64,000 nt of DNA from Calothrix sp. NIES-2098 (lineage in GTDB: Bacteria; Cyanobacteriota; Cyanobacteriia; Cyanobacteriales; Nostocaceae). Below the pieces are notes generated by a model. That model saw nothing but the letters and a program-made list of their open reading frames with translations, did not search any database and was not told the DNA's origin. The position numbers were made by a program, and so were the translations under genes. This document shows, in pieces, positions 16,136-25,760 of the stretch. Location of the stretch: positions 4,214,001 to 4,278,000 of the forward strand of contig AP018172.1 in the NCBI GenBank assembly GCA_002368175.1. Reading direction: 5' to 3'. Position 1 is the stretch's first letter. Each line of letters opens with the position of its first letter.

Positions 16136-18286
16136 ATGCCTGAATTTTTATTGGAAGTTGGAACAGAAGAATTACCTGCAAGCTTTCTCCGTGATGCCAT
16201 AGTACAGTGGCGATCGCTCATTCCTCAAAGTCTTTTAACAAACAGCCTGACTAGCGACGCTGTGGAAGTTTACGGTACTCCCCGGCGTTTGGCGGTACTT
16301 ATCAAAGGTCTACCATCTCAACAACCAGACCGAGAAGAGGAAATTAAAGGCCCCCCCGCACAAGCAGCTTTTAAAGATGGCAAACCCACACCTGCTGCTG
16401 TCGGTTTTGCGAAAAAGCAAGGTGTGGAAATCGAGGCGCTACAAATTCGACCCACTGACAAGGGCGATTTTGTATTTATCAATAAAAGCATTGCTGGTCG
16501 TCCAGTGGCAGATATCTTAACAGAACTGGTTCCCCAGTGGATTTTGGGGTTAGAAGGGAAGCGGTTAATGCGCTGGGGTGATGGAGATGTAAGATTTTCT
16601 CGCCCAATTCGCTGGCTAGTGGCTTTGTTAGATGCAGAGGTGTTGCCGATTGAATTGGTCAATGCTTCTAAGGTTGTGAAAAGCGATCGCATTTCTCGTG
16701 GTCATCGGGTGTTGTATCCAGAAACGGTGACAATTCCCCAAGCTAAAGATTATGTTACCACTTTGCGTTCTGCTTTCGTTGTAGTTGATCCCCAGGAACG
16801 CGCCACAACTATTCAAGAGCAAGTCAAGTCTTCCGCCGAAAAGTTAAATGGTCATGCGGAAATCTACCCAGATTTATTAGAGGAAGTCATTAATTTAGTC
16901 GAGTATCCTTCTACTGTCGTGGGTAAATTTGAAGCTGAATTTTTGAATTTACCGACTGAGGTGATTACCACAGTCATGGTCAGTCACCAGCGTTATTTTC
17001 CAGTTTTCCAAGGTGCAAATAGCAAAGAATTACTGCCCAACTTCATCACCATTTCTAACGGCGATCCCAGCAAAGCAGATATTATTGCTGTTGGTAATGA
17101 AAGAGTCATCAGAGCTAGATTAGCAGATGGGCAGTTTTTCTACAAAACTGATTTAGCCAAGCCTTTAGAAAGCTTTTTACCACAATTAGAAAAAGTCACC
17201 TTCCAAGAAGATTTGGGTTCTTTGCGCCTTAAGGTTGATCGCATCGTTAATATTGCTGGAAAAATCACCAATCAACTGCAACTGCCGGAAAATCAGCGTC
17301 AAAATATCCAAAAAGCTGCATTGCTTTGTAAAGCAGACCTTGTTACCCAAATGGTTTACGAATTTCCCGAATTACAAGGAGTAATGGGAGAAAATTATGC
17401 TTCAGCTAGTGGGGAAGCAGCAGAAGTTGCAAGAGCAATTTTTGAGCATTATTTACCTAGAGGAGCCGATGATATTTTACCGGAAACTCTCACAGGTCAA
17501 GTTGTCGGTTTGGCAGATAGATTAGATACTTTAGTAAGTATCTTTGGACTTGGTTTAATACCTAGCGGTTCCTCCGATCCTTTTGCCTTACGTCGCGCAG
17601 CAAATGCTGTAATTAACATTACATGGTCAGCTAATTTAGCTATCAATTTAGCTGAGTTGTTGGAGCAGATTACAGCAGATTTCGTGGCTAAATATCACAA
17701 AGATAAAGCACAATTAATTACCAACTTGCGAGAATTTTTCCTCCAACGCATCCGTACCTTGCTACAAGAAGAAAAACAGATTGATTATGACCTAGTAAAT
17801 GCAGTTTTAGGAGAGAATGACCCCGAATATACAGAACGGGCACTCCAAGATTTATTAGATGTACGCGATCGCGCCTTATACCTGCAACAAATTCGCCGCG
17901 ATGGTACTTTAGATACCATCTATGAAACTGTTAACCGTTCGACGCGTTTAGCAGCCCAAGGAGATTTGGATACACAACAGTTAGATCCAACTACCCTAGT
18001 TCGTCAAGAACTATTCCAAAAGTCTTCTGAAGCCGCTTTCTATAATGCTCTAGTCGAATTAGTACCGCAAACGCAAGCAGCACAGCAATCGAGAAACTAT
18101 CACCTGTTAGTAACATCATTGAGTAAAATTGCCCCAACTGTTAGTAGCTTTTTTGACGGTGCAGAGAGTGTCTTAGTGATGGATTCCGATCCTGAAATTA
18201 AGCGCAATCGGTTAAATTTACTAGGCTTACTACGCAATCATGCCCGTGTTTTAGCGGACTTTGGTGCGATCGTCAAAAATTTGTAG
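16136..18286 (+). CDS. glyS: Glycyl-tRNA synthetase beta subunit
   Basis: Beta subunit of the bacterial alpha2-beta2 glycyl-tRNA synthetase, needed for tRNA recognition when charging tRNA-Gly in the cytoplasm. The 716-residue protein begins with the diagnostic MPEFLLEVGTEELPASF, continues with VYGTPRRLAV and TVMVSHQRYFP, and contains the HD-like helical region (LADRLDTLVSIFGLG, SDPFALRRAANAV) and a C-terminal anticodon-binding part. Length matches the family. The alpha subunit gene (glyQ) is not in this window. murD follows after 89 bases on the same strand. The upstream spacer carries a pyrimidine-rich repeat tract. Confidence 0.97.
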   Translation: MPEFLLEVGTEELPASFLRDAIVQWRSLIPQSLLTNSLTSDAVEVYGTPRRLAVLIKGLPSQQPDREEEIKGPPAQAAFKDGKPTPAAVGFAKKQGVEIEALQIRPTDKGDFVFINKSIAGRPVADILTELVPQWILGLEGKRLMRWGDGDVRFSRPIRWLVALLDAEVLPIELVNASKVVKSDRISRGHRVLYPETVTIPQAKDYVTTLRSAFVVVDPQERATTIQEQVKSSAEKLNGHAEIYPDLLEEVINLVEYPSTVVGKFEAEFLNLPTEVITTVMVSHQRYFPVFQGANSKELLPNFITISNGDPSKADIIAVGNERVIRARLADGQFFYKTDLAKPLESFLPQLEKVTFQEDLGSLRLKVDRIVNIAGKITNQLQLPENQRQNIQKAALLCKADLVTQMVYEFPELQGVMGENYASASGEAAEVARAIFEHYLPRGADDILPETLTGQVVGLADRLDTLVSIFGLGLIPSGSSDPFALRRAANAVINITWSANLAINLAELLEQITADFVAKYHKDKAQLITNLREFFLQRIRTLLQEEKQIDYDLVNAVLGENDPEYTERALQDLLDVRDRALYLQQIRRDGTLDTIYETVNRSTRLAAQGDLDTQQLDPTTLVRQELFQKSSEAAFYNALVELVPQTQAAQQSRNYHLLVTSLSKIAPTVSSFFDGAESVLVMDSDPEIKRNRLNLLGLLRNHARVLADFGAIVKNL

Positions 18287-18375
18287 CCTAAATCAACAAA
18301 AATCGGGTGTAATTTTTGCCAATAGGCGCTACGATCAGTAGTGCTTAACCAGGGTCACTCTGCTACTTACAGTCT

Positions 18376-19749
18376 ATGCCTAAATCTGCTGTCATTGGAT
18401 TAGGAAAATCCGGTATTGCTGCGGCGAGATTGTTGCATAGGGAAGGCTGGGAGGTGGAGCTATGTGACAGCAACACCTCCGAAACCCTCCTGAAACAACA
18501 ACAAGAACTTGCTACAGAAAACATAACTGTGAAACTAGGGTACTCCCTAGAATTCAATGATGCTGATTTACCGCAGTTAATAGTTGTCAGTCCTGGTGTG
18601 CCTTGGGATATTCCTGTATTAGTCAAAGCACGGGAATTAGGTATCGAAACTATCGGGGAGATGGAGCTTGCTTGGCGATATTTGCAATCTCTACCCTGGG
18701 TAGGAATTACTGGTACTAATGGAAAAACTACCACTACTGCTTTGATTGCGGCAATCTTTCAAGCTGCTGGCTTTGATGCTCCTGCTTGTGGGAACATTGG
18801 CTATGCTGCCTGTGAAGTCGCCTTAGCCAAAAAACTACCAGATTGGGTAATTGGCGAAATTAGCAGTTATCAAATAGAATCTTCTGTGACTCTAGCCCCG
18901 CGAATTGGTGTATGGACAACTTTCACACCAGATCACCTCAGTCGGCACAAAACTTTAGATAATTACTACAATATCAAAGCCAAACTACTGCATAAATCTC
19001 AATTGCAAATATTCAATGGCGATGATGCTTACTTGCGGAAAGTTGGTTTGAGTGATTGGCCTGATGCTTATTGGACAAGTGCCAAAGGTAAAGATTACCT
19101 AATTGGCGAGAAAGGCTTTTACATCGAAAATGGATGGGTAATAGAAAAATTATCTGCAACCTCCACACCACAAGCGATTGTGGAAGTATCTGCTTTGCGG
19201 ATGGTAGGAGAACATAATCAACAAAATCTCTTAATGGCAGTTGCAGCAGCGCGGTTGGCAGAAATTCATCCCGATGCTATTTCCCGCGCAATTCGAGAAT
19301 TTCCCGGCGTACCCCATCGTTTAGAACATATCTGCACTTGGGAAGGCATTGATTTTATCAACGACAGTAAAGCCACTAACTACGATGCGGCGGAAGTTGG
19401 GTTAGCATCGGTGAAAAGTCCCGCCATTTTGATTGCCGGTGGTGAAGCCAAAGCTGGCGATGACACAGGCTGGCTAGCAAAAATTCAATCCCAAGCCGCC
19501 GCCGTGTTACTAATTGGTAGCGCTGCACCTGCGTTTGCTCAACGTCTGCAAGAGGTGGGCTATTCTAATTATGAAATCGTCGAAACGATGGAGAAAGCAA
19601 TCACCAAATCGGCAGAATTAGCCAAAAAGCACCAAGCTGCTGTTGTGTTGCTATCTCCTGCTTGCGCCAGTTTCGATCAGTATCCCAATTTTGAAGTACG
19701 CGGCGACCATTTCCGTCAGCTTTGCTTAGATTGGGCGAGAATTAGTTAG
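18376..19749 (+). CDS. murD: UDP-N-acetylmuramoyl-L-alanine--D-glutamate ligase
   Basis: Cytoplasmic Mur ligase that adds D-glutamate to UDP-MurNAc-L-Ala in peptidoglycan precursor synthesis, with ATP hydrolysis. The 457 residues show an N-terminal UDP-binding Rossmann part (VIGLGKSG), the ATP P-loop GTNGKTTT at about 113-120, the central-domain segment GEISSYQIESS, FTPDHLSRH, and the C-terminal ligase domain with FPGVPHRLEHI and INDSKATNYDA. Length is standard. It is separated from the other mur genes of the window (murC-murB near 51-53.6 kb). A strong terminator-like hairpin lies about 220 bases downstream. Confidence 0.97.
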   Translation: MPKSAVIGLGKSGIAAARLLHREGWEVELCDSNTSETLLKQQQELATENITVKLGYSLEFNDADLPQLIVVSPGVPWDIPVLVKARELGIETIGEMELAWRYLQSLPWVGITGTNGKTTTTALIAAIFQAAGFDAPACGNIGYAACEVALAKKLPDWVIGEISSYQIESSVTLAPRIGVWTTFTPDHLSRHKTLDNYYNIKAKLLHKSQLQIFNGDDAYLRKVGLSDWPDAYWTSAKGKDYLIGEKGFYIENGWVIEKLSATSTPQAIVEVSALRMVGEHNQQNLLMAVAAARLAEIHPDAISRAIREFPGVPHRLEHICTWEGIDFINDSKATNYDAAEVGLASVKSPAILIAGGEAKAGDDTGWLAKIQSQAAAVLLIGSAAPAFAQRLQEVGYSNYEIVETMEKAITKSAELAKKHQAAVVLLSPACASFDQYPNFEVRGDHFRQLCLDWARIS

Positions 19750-20162
19750 TGCTAAGTCTTGAGCATCGAGTAGCGCCGTGCGTGCCTGTAAGTAAATCCA
19801 GCAATGTCCTAGTTTCAAGATCTTGCTTAATTTACTGTTCGCCCATTTCGCAACTTTGAAGCAAATTGAATACCAGCTTTTACCCTCTATGCATACATCC
19901 TCAGGGTAGATTTACTCATGGCTATCAGTAATGATTTAATTTACATGAGTCTTTCACTTCTATTTTACAAGGTTTGGTTATTTACCAAACCTTTTTCCTG
20001 AATGTTAGCAGTAGTGATTCATAAACGCAAACATTTTTAATAGTTTTAATAGAGAATTTTGGCAAGCGATCGCATTTACGAAATTGTTTTTTAATGAGGG
20101 GTCTTACCCCACATTAATTTTAGCTGCAATTGTCTTCGCTAATTATATTTACTTAACTTTTG
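19750..20162. other. Intergenic region between convergent murD and rhomboid genes
   Basis: About 410 bases with no gene. The main element is the strong hairpin plus T-run at 19969-19996. The 220 bases between murD and this hairpin hold no reading frame and could be a long 3' UTR or an independent small RNA ending at the terminator; no RNA family is recognised. Confidence 0.55.
19969..19996 (+). terminator. Strong Rho-independent terminator downstream of murD
   Basis: AAGGTTTGGT (19969-19978) and ACCAAACCTT (19984-19993) form a perfect 10-bp stem with a five-base loop, followed by T residues to 19996. It is on the plus strand, 220 bases past murD. Confidence 0.8.
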
Positions 20163-20858
20163 TCATCGCTGAAATCGCATAAACAGCGCACCAATTACTA
20201 ACCCTGCTGCTTGTGTCCAGTAAGCAATGCTAAAATGATTCACGCCCACAGGGGGAATATTTAAACTCCCTATACTATAAAAAAACTGTTGGATAAACCA
20301 CCAAAATAAATAAACAAAAGCTGGTAATTGCACGGGAATATATATCAATATTAGGGGTAAAATACTATCAATTTTAGCTTTAGGGAATTTGATAATATAT
20401 GCTCCTAAAATAGATGCGATCGCACCATTCGCACCAATCAATGGTACTGTCAAATTCGGTTGGGCTAGTATTTGGATTAAGTCTGTCGCCACGCCAGCAC
20501 TCAAGTAAAATCCTAAATAGCGTTTATGACCGAGAATATTTTCTACAGATTTGCCAAATACCCATAAAAATAGTAAGTTTCCTAATATTTGGCTAAAACT
20601 ACTGTGGAGAAACATTGCTAAAGGCAAAGAAATCAATCGCCAGCATACAACTATCCAAGCTGCTGGATTCACAAAGGCATGAGTAATTGCTCCAGTAATC
20701 TGCGCTGGAATTATACCCCAACTATAAATAAATGCGGCTAATTTATCAGCTAATTCTAATTGAATTTCCCCTAAAAATATTGCAATATTAATGCCAATTA
20801 GCCAGTAATTAATAATCGGTCGCTGCCGAGTGGGAATATTATCACTAATAGGAATCAT
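20163..20858 (-). CDS. Rhomboid-family membrane protein lacking both catalytic residues
   Basis: A 231-residue integral membrane protein with about six membrane segments and the rhomboid signature LHSSFSQILGNLLFLWVFGKSVENILGH (read in parts, residues 84-111). In active rhomboid proteases the catalytic dyad is Ser in GxSG and His in the last helix. Here the first site reads G142-A-N144-G (Asn for Ser) and the last helix reads YWTQAAGLVIG with Gln216 where His is expected. Both changes were checked in the DNA (codons AAT and CAG/CAA). It is therefore probably a pseudoprotease, as known for iRhoms and derlins in eukaryotes; a role in membrane-protein handling is inference. The gene is divergent from the TPR kinase, with repeat tracts between them. 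Confidence 0.85.
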   Translation of the reverse strand: MIPISDNIPTRQRPIINYWLIGINIAIFLGEIQLELADKLAAFIYSWGIIPAQITGAITHAFVNPAAWIVVCWRLISLPLAMFLHSSFSQILGNLLFLWVFGKSVENILGHKRYLGFYLSAGVATDLIQILAQPNLTVPLIGANGAIASILGAYIIKFPKAKIDSILPLILIYIPVQLPAFVYLFWWFIQQFFYSIGSLNIPPVGVNHFSIAYWTQAAGLVIGALFMRFQR

Positions 20859-20870
20859 TGGTATTAGTTA

Positions 20871-20962
20871 AAAGTCAAAAGTCAAGAGTCAAGGGTTAAT
20901 GGTTATTAGTTATTTCTCCCCACACTCCCCACACTCCCCACACTCCTCACACTCCCGCACCT
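20871..20962. repeat. Short tandem repeat cluster (AGTCAAA-type plus five 9-bp units)
   Basis: Two repeat types lie side by side. At 20871-20895 there are AGTCAAA/AGTCAAG heptamers. At 20918-20962 there are five 9-bp units, three exact CCCCACACT and two variants. Such short tandem repeats are typical of the intergenic DNA of heterocystous cyanobacteria. It lies in the divergent promoter region of the rhomboid and kinase genes. Confidence 0.75.
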
Positions 20963-21033
20963 CCTTGCGCTGAATCCGGGTTGCTTGTGCCAAGATTGAA
21001 ATCAGATATATCGCACTCAACTAGGCAAACCTG

Positions 21034-23163
21034 ATGCTGGGAAACACACTTGTTGGAAGATACCAAATTATGAGCCACTTGGGTGGTGGGGGATTTGGGG
21101 AAACCTTTGTCGCTTGTGATACTCAATTACCGGGATCTCCTCAATGTGTTGTGAAAAAACTCAAGCCTCAGGCAAACGATCCAGTAACTTTAGAGACTGC
21201 TAGACGTTTATTTGATACAGAAGCTCAAGTTCTCTACAAATTAGGTACTCACGATTGTATTCCCCAACTTTTAGCATACTTTGAAGAAAATGCGGAATTC
21301 TATTTGGTACAAGAATTTATCGAAGGTCATAACCTGAGTCAAGAATTAATACCAGGGAAAACTTTTAGCCAAAATGAGGTAATTTCCTTGTTGATGGAAA
21401 TACTCGAAATTTTAGAGTTTGTTCATCAACAGAAAGTAATTCACCGCGATGTCAATCCGTGCAATCTTCTCAGAAGACAGCAAGATAACAAGTTAGTATT
21501 AATTGACTTTGGTGCAGTTAAACAAATTACTACCCAAGTTGTTACGCCACAGGGTCAAACGAAATCTACAGTTGCTATTGGTACGCCAGGATATCTTCCT
21601 GGGGAACAAGCACAAGGTAATCCTAAATTTAGCAGTGATATTTATGCGGTGGGAATAATTGCGCTTCAAGCTTTAACAGGATTACCACCAGAACAATTAG
21701 AAAAGGATGACGATAGTAATGAGATTATCTGGCAAAAATATACTCAAGTAACGCCAGAATTCGCACAAGTATTAAACAAAATGGTATGTTATGATTTTCG
21801 TCAGCGCTACGCTTCGGCAACAGAAGCATTACAAGCAATTAAAGAGTTAATTAAGCCAGCCGCGCAAACAATAGCATTAACTCCGATATTGCCATTTAAG
21901 AATTTAAAAAATCACAAATATAAAAAAGAAATAATTCACAAAATTTTAGCAGGGATATTTATATTAGGTGTAAGTGGGGCTGCTTTGACATTTATTCTTG
22001 ACGGTATCTATACAAATAACGCCACAGAATTATATAAACAAGGTAATACATTATATGACCTACAACGTTATCAAGATGCACTTGCTGTTTACGATAAAGC
22101 CGTGAATATTAGACCTAATTACGCTCAAGGATGGTATGGTCGAGGTAACAGTTTATCTGCATTAAAACAGTATAAAGAAGCATTAGCGGCATACGATAAA
22201 GCAATTCAACTTCAGCCAGATTACTTAGAATCTTGGACTAGTAGAGGCTTAGTTTTGGAAAATTTACAGCGCTATCAAGAAGCAATATCCTCTTTTGATA
22301 AAGCTCTACAATTAGAAAGTAAATCTCCAGAAATCTGGAATGCAAAAGGTGAAGCTTTTAGTAATTTACAGCAATATGAAAATGCAATAAAAGCCTATAA
22401 TCAAGCCATAGAATTGCAAAATAACTATGATACTGCTTGGTATAATAAAGGTTTAGCGCTGCATAGTTTAAAACGCTATGAAGATGCAATTATAGCCTAC
22501 GATAAAGCTATAGAATTAAAGCCCGACAATCAAAACTATTGGTATAATCGCGGCAATTCTCTAGTCAACCTAAACCGCTATGAAGATGCATTTAGAGATT
22601 ATGATAAAGCGGTACAATATAAACCAAATTATTACCAAGCTTGGTTATCTAGGGGGAATGTGCTAATTACTCTGCGCCGTTATCCCGAAGCAGTTACATC
22701 TTTTGAGCAAGTAATTAAATACAATGCCAATAATTACCAAGCATGGTATAGTCGAGGCTGGGCGCTACATCAAAGCCAACGCTATCAAGAAGCAATTGAA
22801 TCTTACAATAAAGCCATACCTTTGAAGCGTAACGATTATCAAGTTTGGTATAACTTGGGTAATTCTCAATACAATTTACAGAAATATGAAGATGCGATCG
22901 CATCCTATAATAGAGCAGTGCGTTACAAGCCAGACCACTATGAAAGCTGGTATAGCAGAGGTAATGCTCTAGTAAATTTAAAGCGCTATCAAGATGCGAT
23001 CGCATCTTATGCGCAAGCAATAAAATATAAGCCTGATTACCAACAAGCAATAGAAGCAAGCAAGCAAGCACAAAATCAACTACAAAATGAAAAATCACAG
23101 CCTGTAGTTGTACCCCTCATCCGACTTCCTAATCCCCTTGCTCCCAATCAGCCACCACGGTAA
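21034..23163 (+). CDS. Membrane Ser/Thr protein kinase with TPR tail
   Basis: A 709-residue eukaryotic-type kinase. The kinase domain is about 10-280: glycine loop LGGGGFGET, Lys41/42 in CVVKKL, Glu63, catalytic loop H137-R-D139-V-N-P-C-N144, and DFG at 158-160. The catalytic-loop lysine (HRDxK) is Asn141, which may weaken phosphotransfer. One membrane segment follows at about 307-330 (ILAGIFILGVSGAALTFIL), then about ten tandem TPR repeats (LYDLQRYQDALAVYDKAV type) to about 680, predicted outside or periplasmic, and a short Pro-rich end. It is convergent with a second kinase of the same family; stops are 61 bases apart. Substrate unknown; the TPR part probably binds protein partners. Confidence 0.88.
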   Translation: MLGNTLVGRYQIMSHLGGGGFGETFVACDTQLPGSPQCVVKKLKPQANDPVTLETARRLFDTEAQVLYKLGTHDCIPQLLAYFEENAEFYLVQEFIEGHNLSQELIPGKTFSQNEVISLLMEILEILEFVHQQKVIHRDVNPCNLLRRQQDNKLVLIDFGAVKQITTQVVTPQGQTKSTVAIGTPGYLPGEQAQGNPKFSSDIYAVGIIALQALTGLPPEQLEKDDDSNEIIWQKYTQVTPEFAQVLNKMVCYDFRQRYASATEALQAIKELIKPAAQTIALTPILPFKNLKNHKYKKEIIHKILAGIFILGVSGAALTFILDGIYTNNATELYKQGNTLYDLQRYQDALAVYDKAVNIRPNYAQGWYGRGNSLSALKQYKEALAAYDKAIQLQPDYLESWTSRGLVLENLQRYQEAISSFDKALQLESKSPEIWNAKGEAFSNLQQYENAIKAYNQAIELQNNYDTAWYNKGLALHSLKRYEDAIIAYDKAIELKPDNQNYWYNRGNSLVNLNRYEDAFRDYDKAVQYKPNYYQAWLSRGNVLITLRRYPEAVTSFEQVIKYNANNYQAWYSRGWALHQSQRYQEAIESYNKAIPLKRNDYQVWYNLGNSQYNLQKYEDAIASYNRAVRYKPDHYESWYSRGNALVNLKRYQDAIASYAQAIKYKPDYQQAIEASKQAQNQLQNEKSQPVVVPLIRLPNPLAPNQPPR

Positions 23164-23224
23164 ATCAATTTTAGATTTTTTTAATGACAACCCTGAACAG
23201 TTATCTTTGAATTCCACCGTCCTA

Positions 23225-25012
23225 CTATTGAATACTCATATCATTAATATCAATAATCGGTCTTAACTTTTCAATTTTTCTATTTGAATAGTAACGATTA
23301 TCTGAATTCGACTTCTTCACCGAAGAATTTTGCTTTAATAAAGCTAATCTATTAGCTTGTAATCGCAAGCGTTGCTTTTGAGTATACTCATTCAATTTGA
23401 TGCGAGCTTGTGCGTAAACTGGAGTATTTTTCGGAACCTTCAGCAAAAATTTAACAGCGTCTTCAAATTCACCCGCAGAGGCTTTATTATAAGCTTTTTG
23501 CAAGAAAAATGTAGCTCTAATTTGCTGCTTTTGATCGTACTCAGCCAATTTCTTTTGGACTATAGCTCCCGCCGAACTTTCTTGAGGAATTTGACGCAGA
23601 TATTCTATAGCAGTAGCAAAATCTCTGTTATTTGCACTTGCATAAGCTTTTGCTAATAAGTCTTGTGTTTGTGCTTCTAGATGAGTGCGTGCTTGCTCAA
23701 CTAATTTATCTGTTTTAGACTGCCAATATAGAATATCTGGTACTTTAGCAGCAACACTCAATACATCTGACCATCTACCAGCATTAAAAGCTGTTTCAGC
23801 AAACTGGTAATGTTCAGCAGCGACTTGCCATTGCTGTTGCCATTCGTCAATTGTAGCTTGAGCTTCTGGATAAATATTACTGTCTGGAGGAATCGATTTT
23901 ACTAGAGCGATCGCCTCTTGCAAATCTCCTGCTTGATATTCTTCTGTTGCTTTATATAAAGTATCCTTTTCTGAGTAGCTTGGGGAATTAGTAAATAATG
24001 AATACATTCCCAAGCCTAGCAACATAGAATTAGCTGCTATACCTAATCTCATTCCTGTTAGTAAAGGAGCCGATTTTTTGGTTGTATAACTTTTAGGTAA
24101 ATGGCTTACGGTTACAGATGGCTCTATATACAGGTCATTTTGTTCTGCTACAGGTGGTAAATGACTTTCCCACATCATTTCCTGAAGTATATGCAGTACT
24201 TCACTCGCAGATTGAAACCGATCTTGAAAATCGTAGCGGATCATTTGACTGAGAATCGCAGCTAAATAATCATTAACTGCTATTTGTGGAGAATGCCAAA
24301 TAATCTCATTTGTATAAGGATCTAATTTAAATTGTAATGGTGACAATCCTGTTAATGCTTGGATAGCAATTATTCCTAAAGAATAAATATCGCTATTAGG
24401 CTGTGTTTGACCAATAAATTGCTCTGGTGGTATGTATCCTAATGAAGTAACAGGAACCGAATGGATAGGCAATTCTGCGTCATCGCCAAAATCAAATGGC
24501 TGAATTGAGCCAAAGTCAATTAATACTAACCTGCTATCATAAGCACGTCTGATTAGATTTTCCGGCTTGATATCGCAATGAATCACACCTTGAGCATGAA
24601 CAAATTCCAGAATGCCTAAGACATCTTCCAGAAATGCGATAACTTGGTTCTCACTCCAAATATCCCCACACTGTTTATTTATTGGCAGTTCCTCTGTCAG
24701 TGCATGTCCTTCAATAAACTCTTGCACTAAGTAGAATCGCTCATTTTCTTCAAAGCAAGCAATGAGTTCGGGAATTTGCGCATGGCGTCCTAGACGTTTG
24801 AGAGTTTCGGTTTCCGTGAGAAAACGCAGCCTTAAGTTGTCTAAGTAACTAGGGTGAGAACTGCTAACCTTCAGTTGTTTAACAACGCATTTCGGGTTTT
24901 CTGGGTATTCTATGTCTATGGCAATATATGTTTGTCCAAATACCCCTGCACCTAGGCTTTGGACAATTTGGTAACGTGCTTGTAGTACTTTACCGATCAT
25001 GGGGTGGGTCAT
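23225..25012 (-). CDS. Membrane Ser/Thr protein kinase with helical-repeat tail
   Basis: A 595-residue kinase related to its convergent neighbour. Kinase domain about 14-275: LGAGVFGQT glycine loop, CVVKQL lysine, catalytic loop HCDIKPENLIRR (Asp and Lys kept, Arg of HRD replaced by Cys, which suggests no activation-loop phosphorylation), and DFGSI. Residues about 320-345 form a membrane segment (LLTGMRLGIAANSMLLGLGMY). The rest is a helical, TPR-like repeat region (YQAGDLQEAIALVKSIP, AYASANNRDFATAIEYLRQIP, AYNKASAGEFEDAVKFLLKVP) ending in a basic tail. Facing kinases with the same layout suggest an old duplication. Input and target are unknown. Confidence 0.88.
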   Translation of the reverse strand: MTHPMIGKVLQARYQIVQSLGAGVFGQTYIAIDIEYPENPKCVVKQLKVSSSHPSYLDNLRLRFLTETETLKRLGRHAQIPELIACFEENERFYLVQEFIEGHALTEELPINKQCGDIWSENQVIAFLEDVLGILEFVHAQGVIHCDIKPENLIRRAYDSRLVLIDFGSIQPFDFGDDAELPIHSVPVTSLGYIPPEQFIGQTQPNSDIYSLGIIAIQALTGLSPLQFKLDPYTNEIIWHSPQIAVNDYLAAILSQMIRYDFQDRFQSASEVLHILQEMMWESHLPPVAEQNDLYIEPSVTVSHLPKSYTTKKSAPLLTGMRLGIAANSMLLGLGMYSLFTNSPSYSEKDTLYKATEEYQAGDLQEAIALVKSIPPDSNIYPEAQATIDEWQQQWQVAAEHYQFAETAFNAGRWSDVLSVAAKVPDILYWQSKTDKLVEQARTHLEAQTQDLLAKAYASANNRDFATAIEYLRQIPQESSAGAIVQKKLAEYDQKQQIRATFFLQKAYNKASAGEFEDAVKFLLKVPKNTPVYAQARIKLNEYTQKQRLRLQANRLALLKQNSSVKKSNSDNRYYSNRKIEKLRPIIDINDMSIQ

Positions 25013-25760
25013 GAGCTGGTTACTGAGTAAGTCCTGATATAAGTTTTCTGATCTTTCCCCCTAATTTCCGGAATGCCCTAGAATTAATTCTACAGAGGGA
25101 TGTCTCTAGAAATGCCAACCTTAATGATGTAAGTATTTTTTACCAGTAAAAATAGTATATTAAGATTTTTATACAAAATATAGTAATGACGTATCAGGTA
25201 TTAAATAGTGCCAAGACGCCTCAATATTGGTATTATTGCACGAAAGCCTATAGTTTATGCAGATATCAAGGCAAAGCCATTCACTGCCATAACTACAGAA
25301 GCGCAAACAACTGAAGTATGTAATGAAAAGCAAAGTAGTTCTTTAGTACTATTTAGTTTGCACTAACTTTAATCTATAGAAGAAATAGCATTGTTTATCA
25401 GTATCTTATTTCGGACTATCGCGAAATTAATTATACATATATGGATATGTAATTACCCCGAGAAATTTGTCAAATTTAATTCTGGAAGATGTAGACTGAA
25501 CTCTTTGTTGCGCAAAGCAATACCCACGATTTGGTTGCTTAAATTTAGTGAAGTTATTAAATATAATTCATGCGTATCATCATCATAATTAATCATAAAA
25601 AATTTTCTTATAAATCAGAATTTATTCTTGTCTAATATATTTTTAATTTAAAATTACTAGATTTTACGCAGTTTTCAATAATATAAAATTACGCGTTATT
25701 TCTCAGGTTTTTGCTTAAAAATGACGATTATAGTCGAAAAACAAACAACCAAGAAGTTAA
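25013..25760. other. AT-rich intergenic region between kinase and L,D-transpeptidase-like gene
   Basis: About 750 bases lying between divergent genes. One weak 65-codon frame (25391-25588) has no ribosome binding site and a composition like random AT-rich DNA, so it is not called. No clear hairpin with a T-run and no repeat was found; it should hold the promoters of both neighbours. Confidence 0.5.

Noticed and set aside
20918..20962. Tandem 9-bp units considered as a CRISPR or origin iterons
   Set aside because: No spacers, units too short for CRISPR, and no dnaA or replication gene nearby; typical intergenic short repeats.
25391..25588. 65-codon plus-strand frame in AT-rich spacer
   Set aside because: No ribosome binding site, no recognisable motif, composition like random AT-rich DNA.
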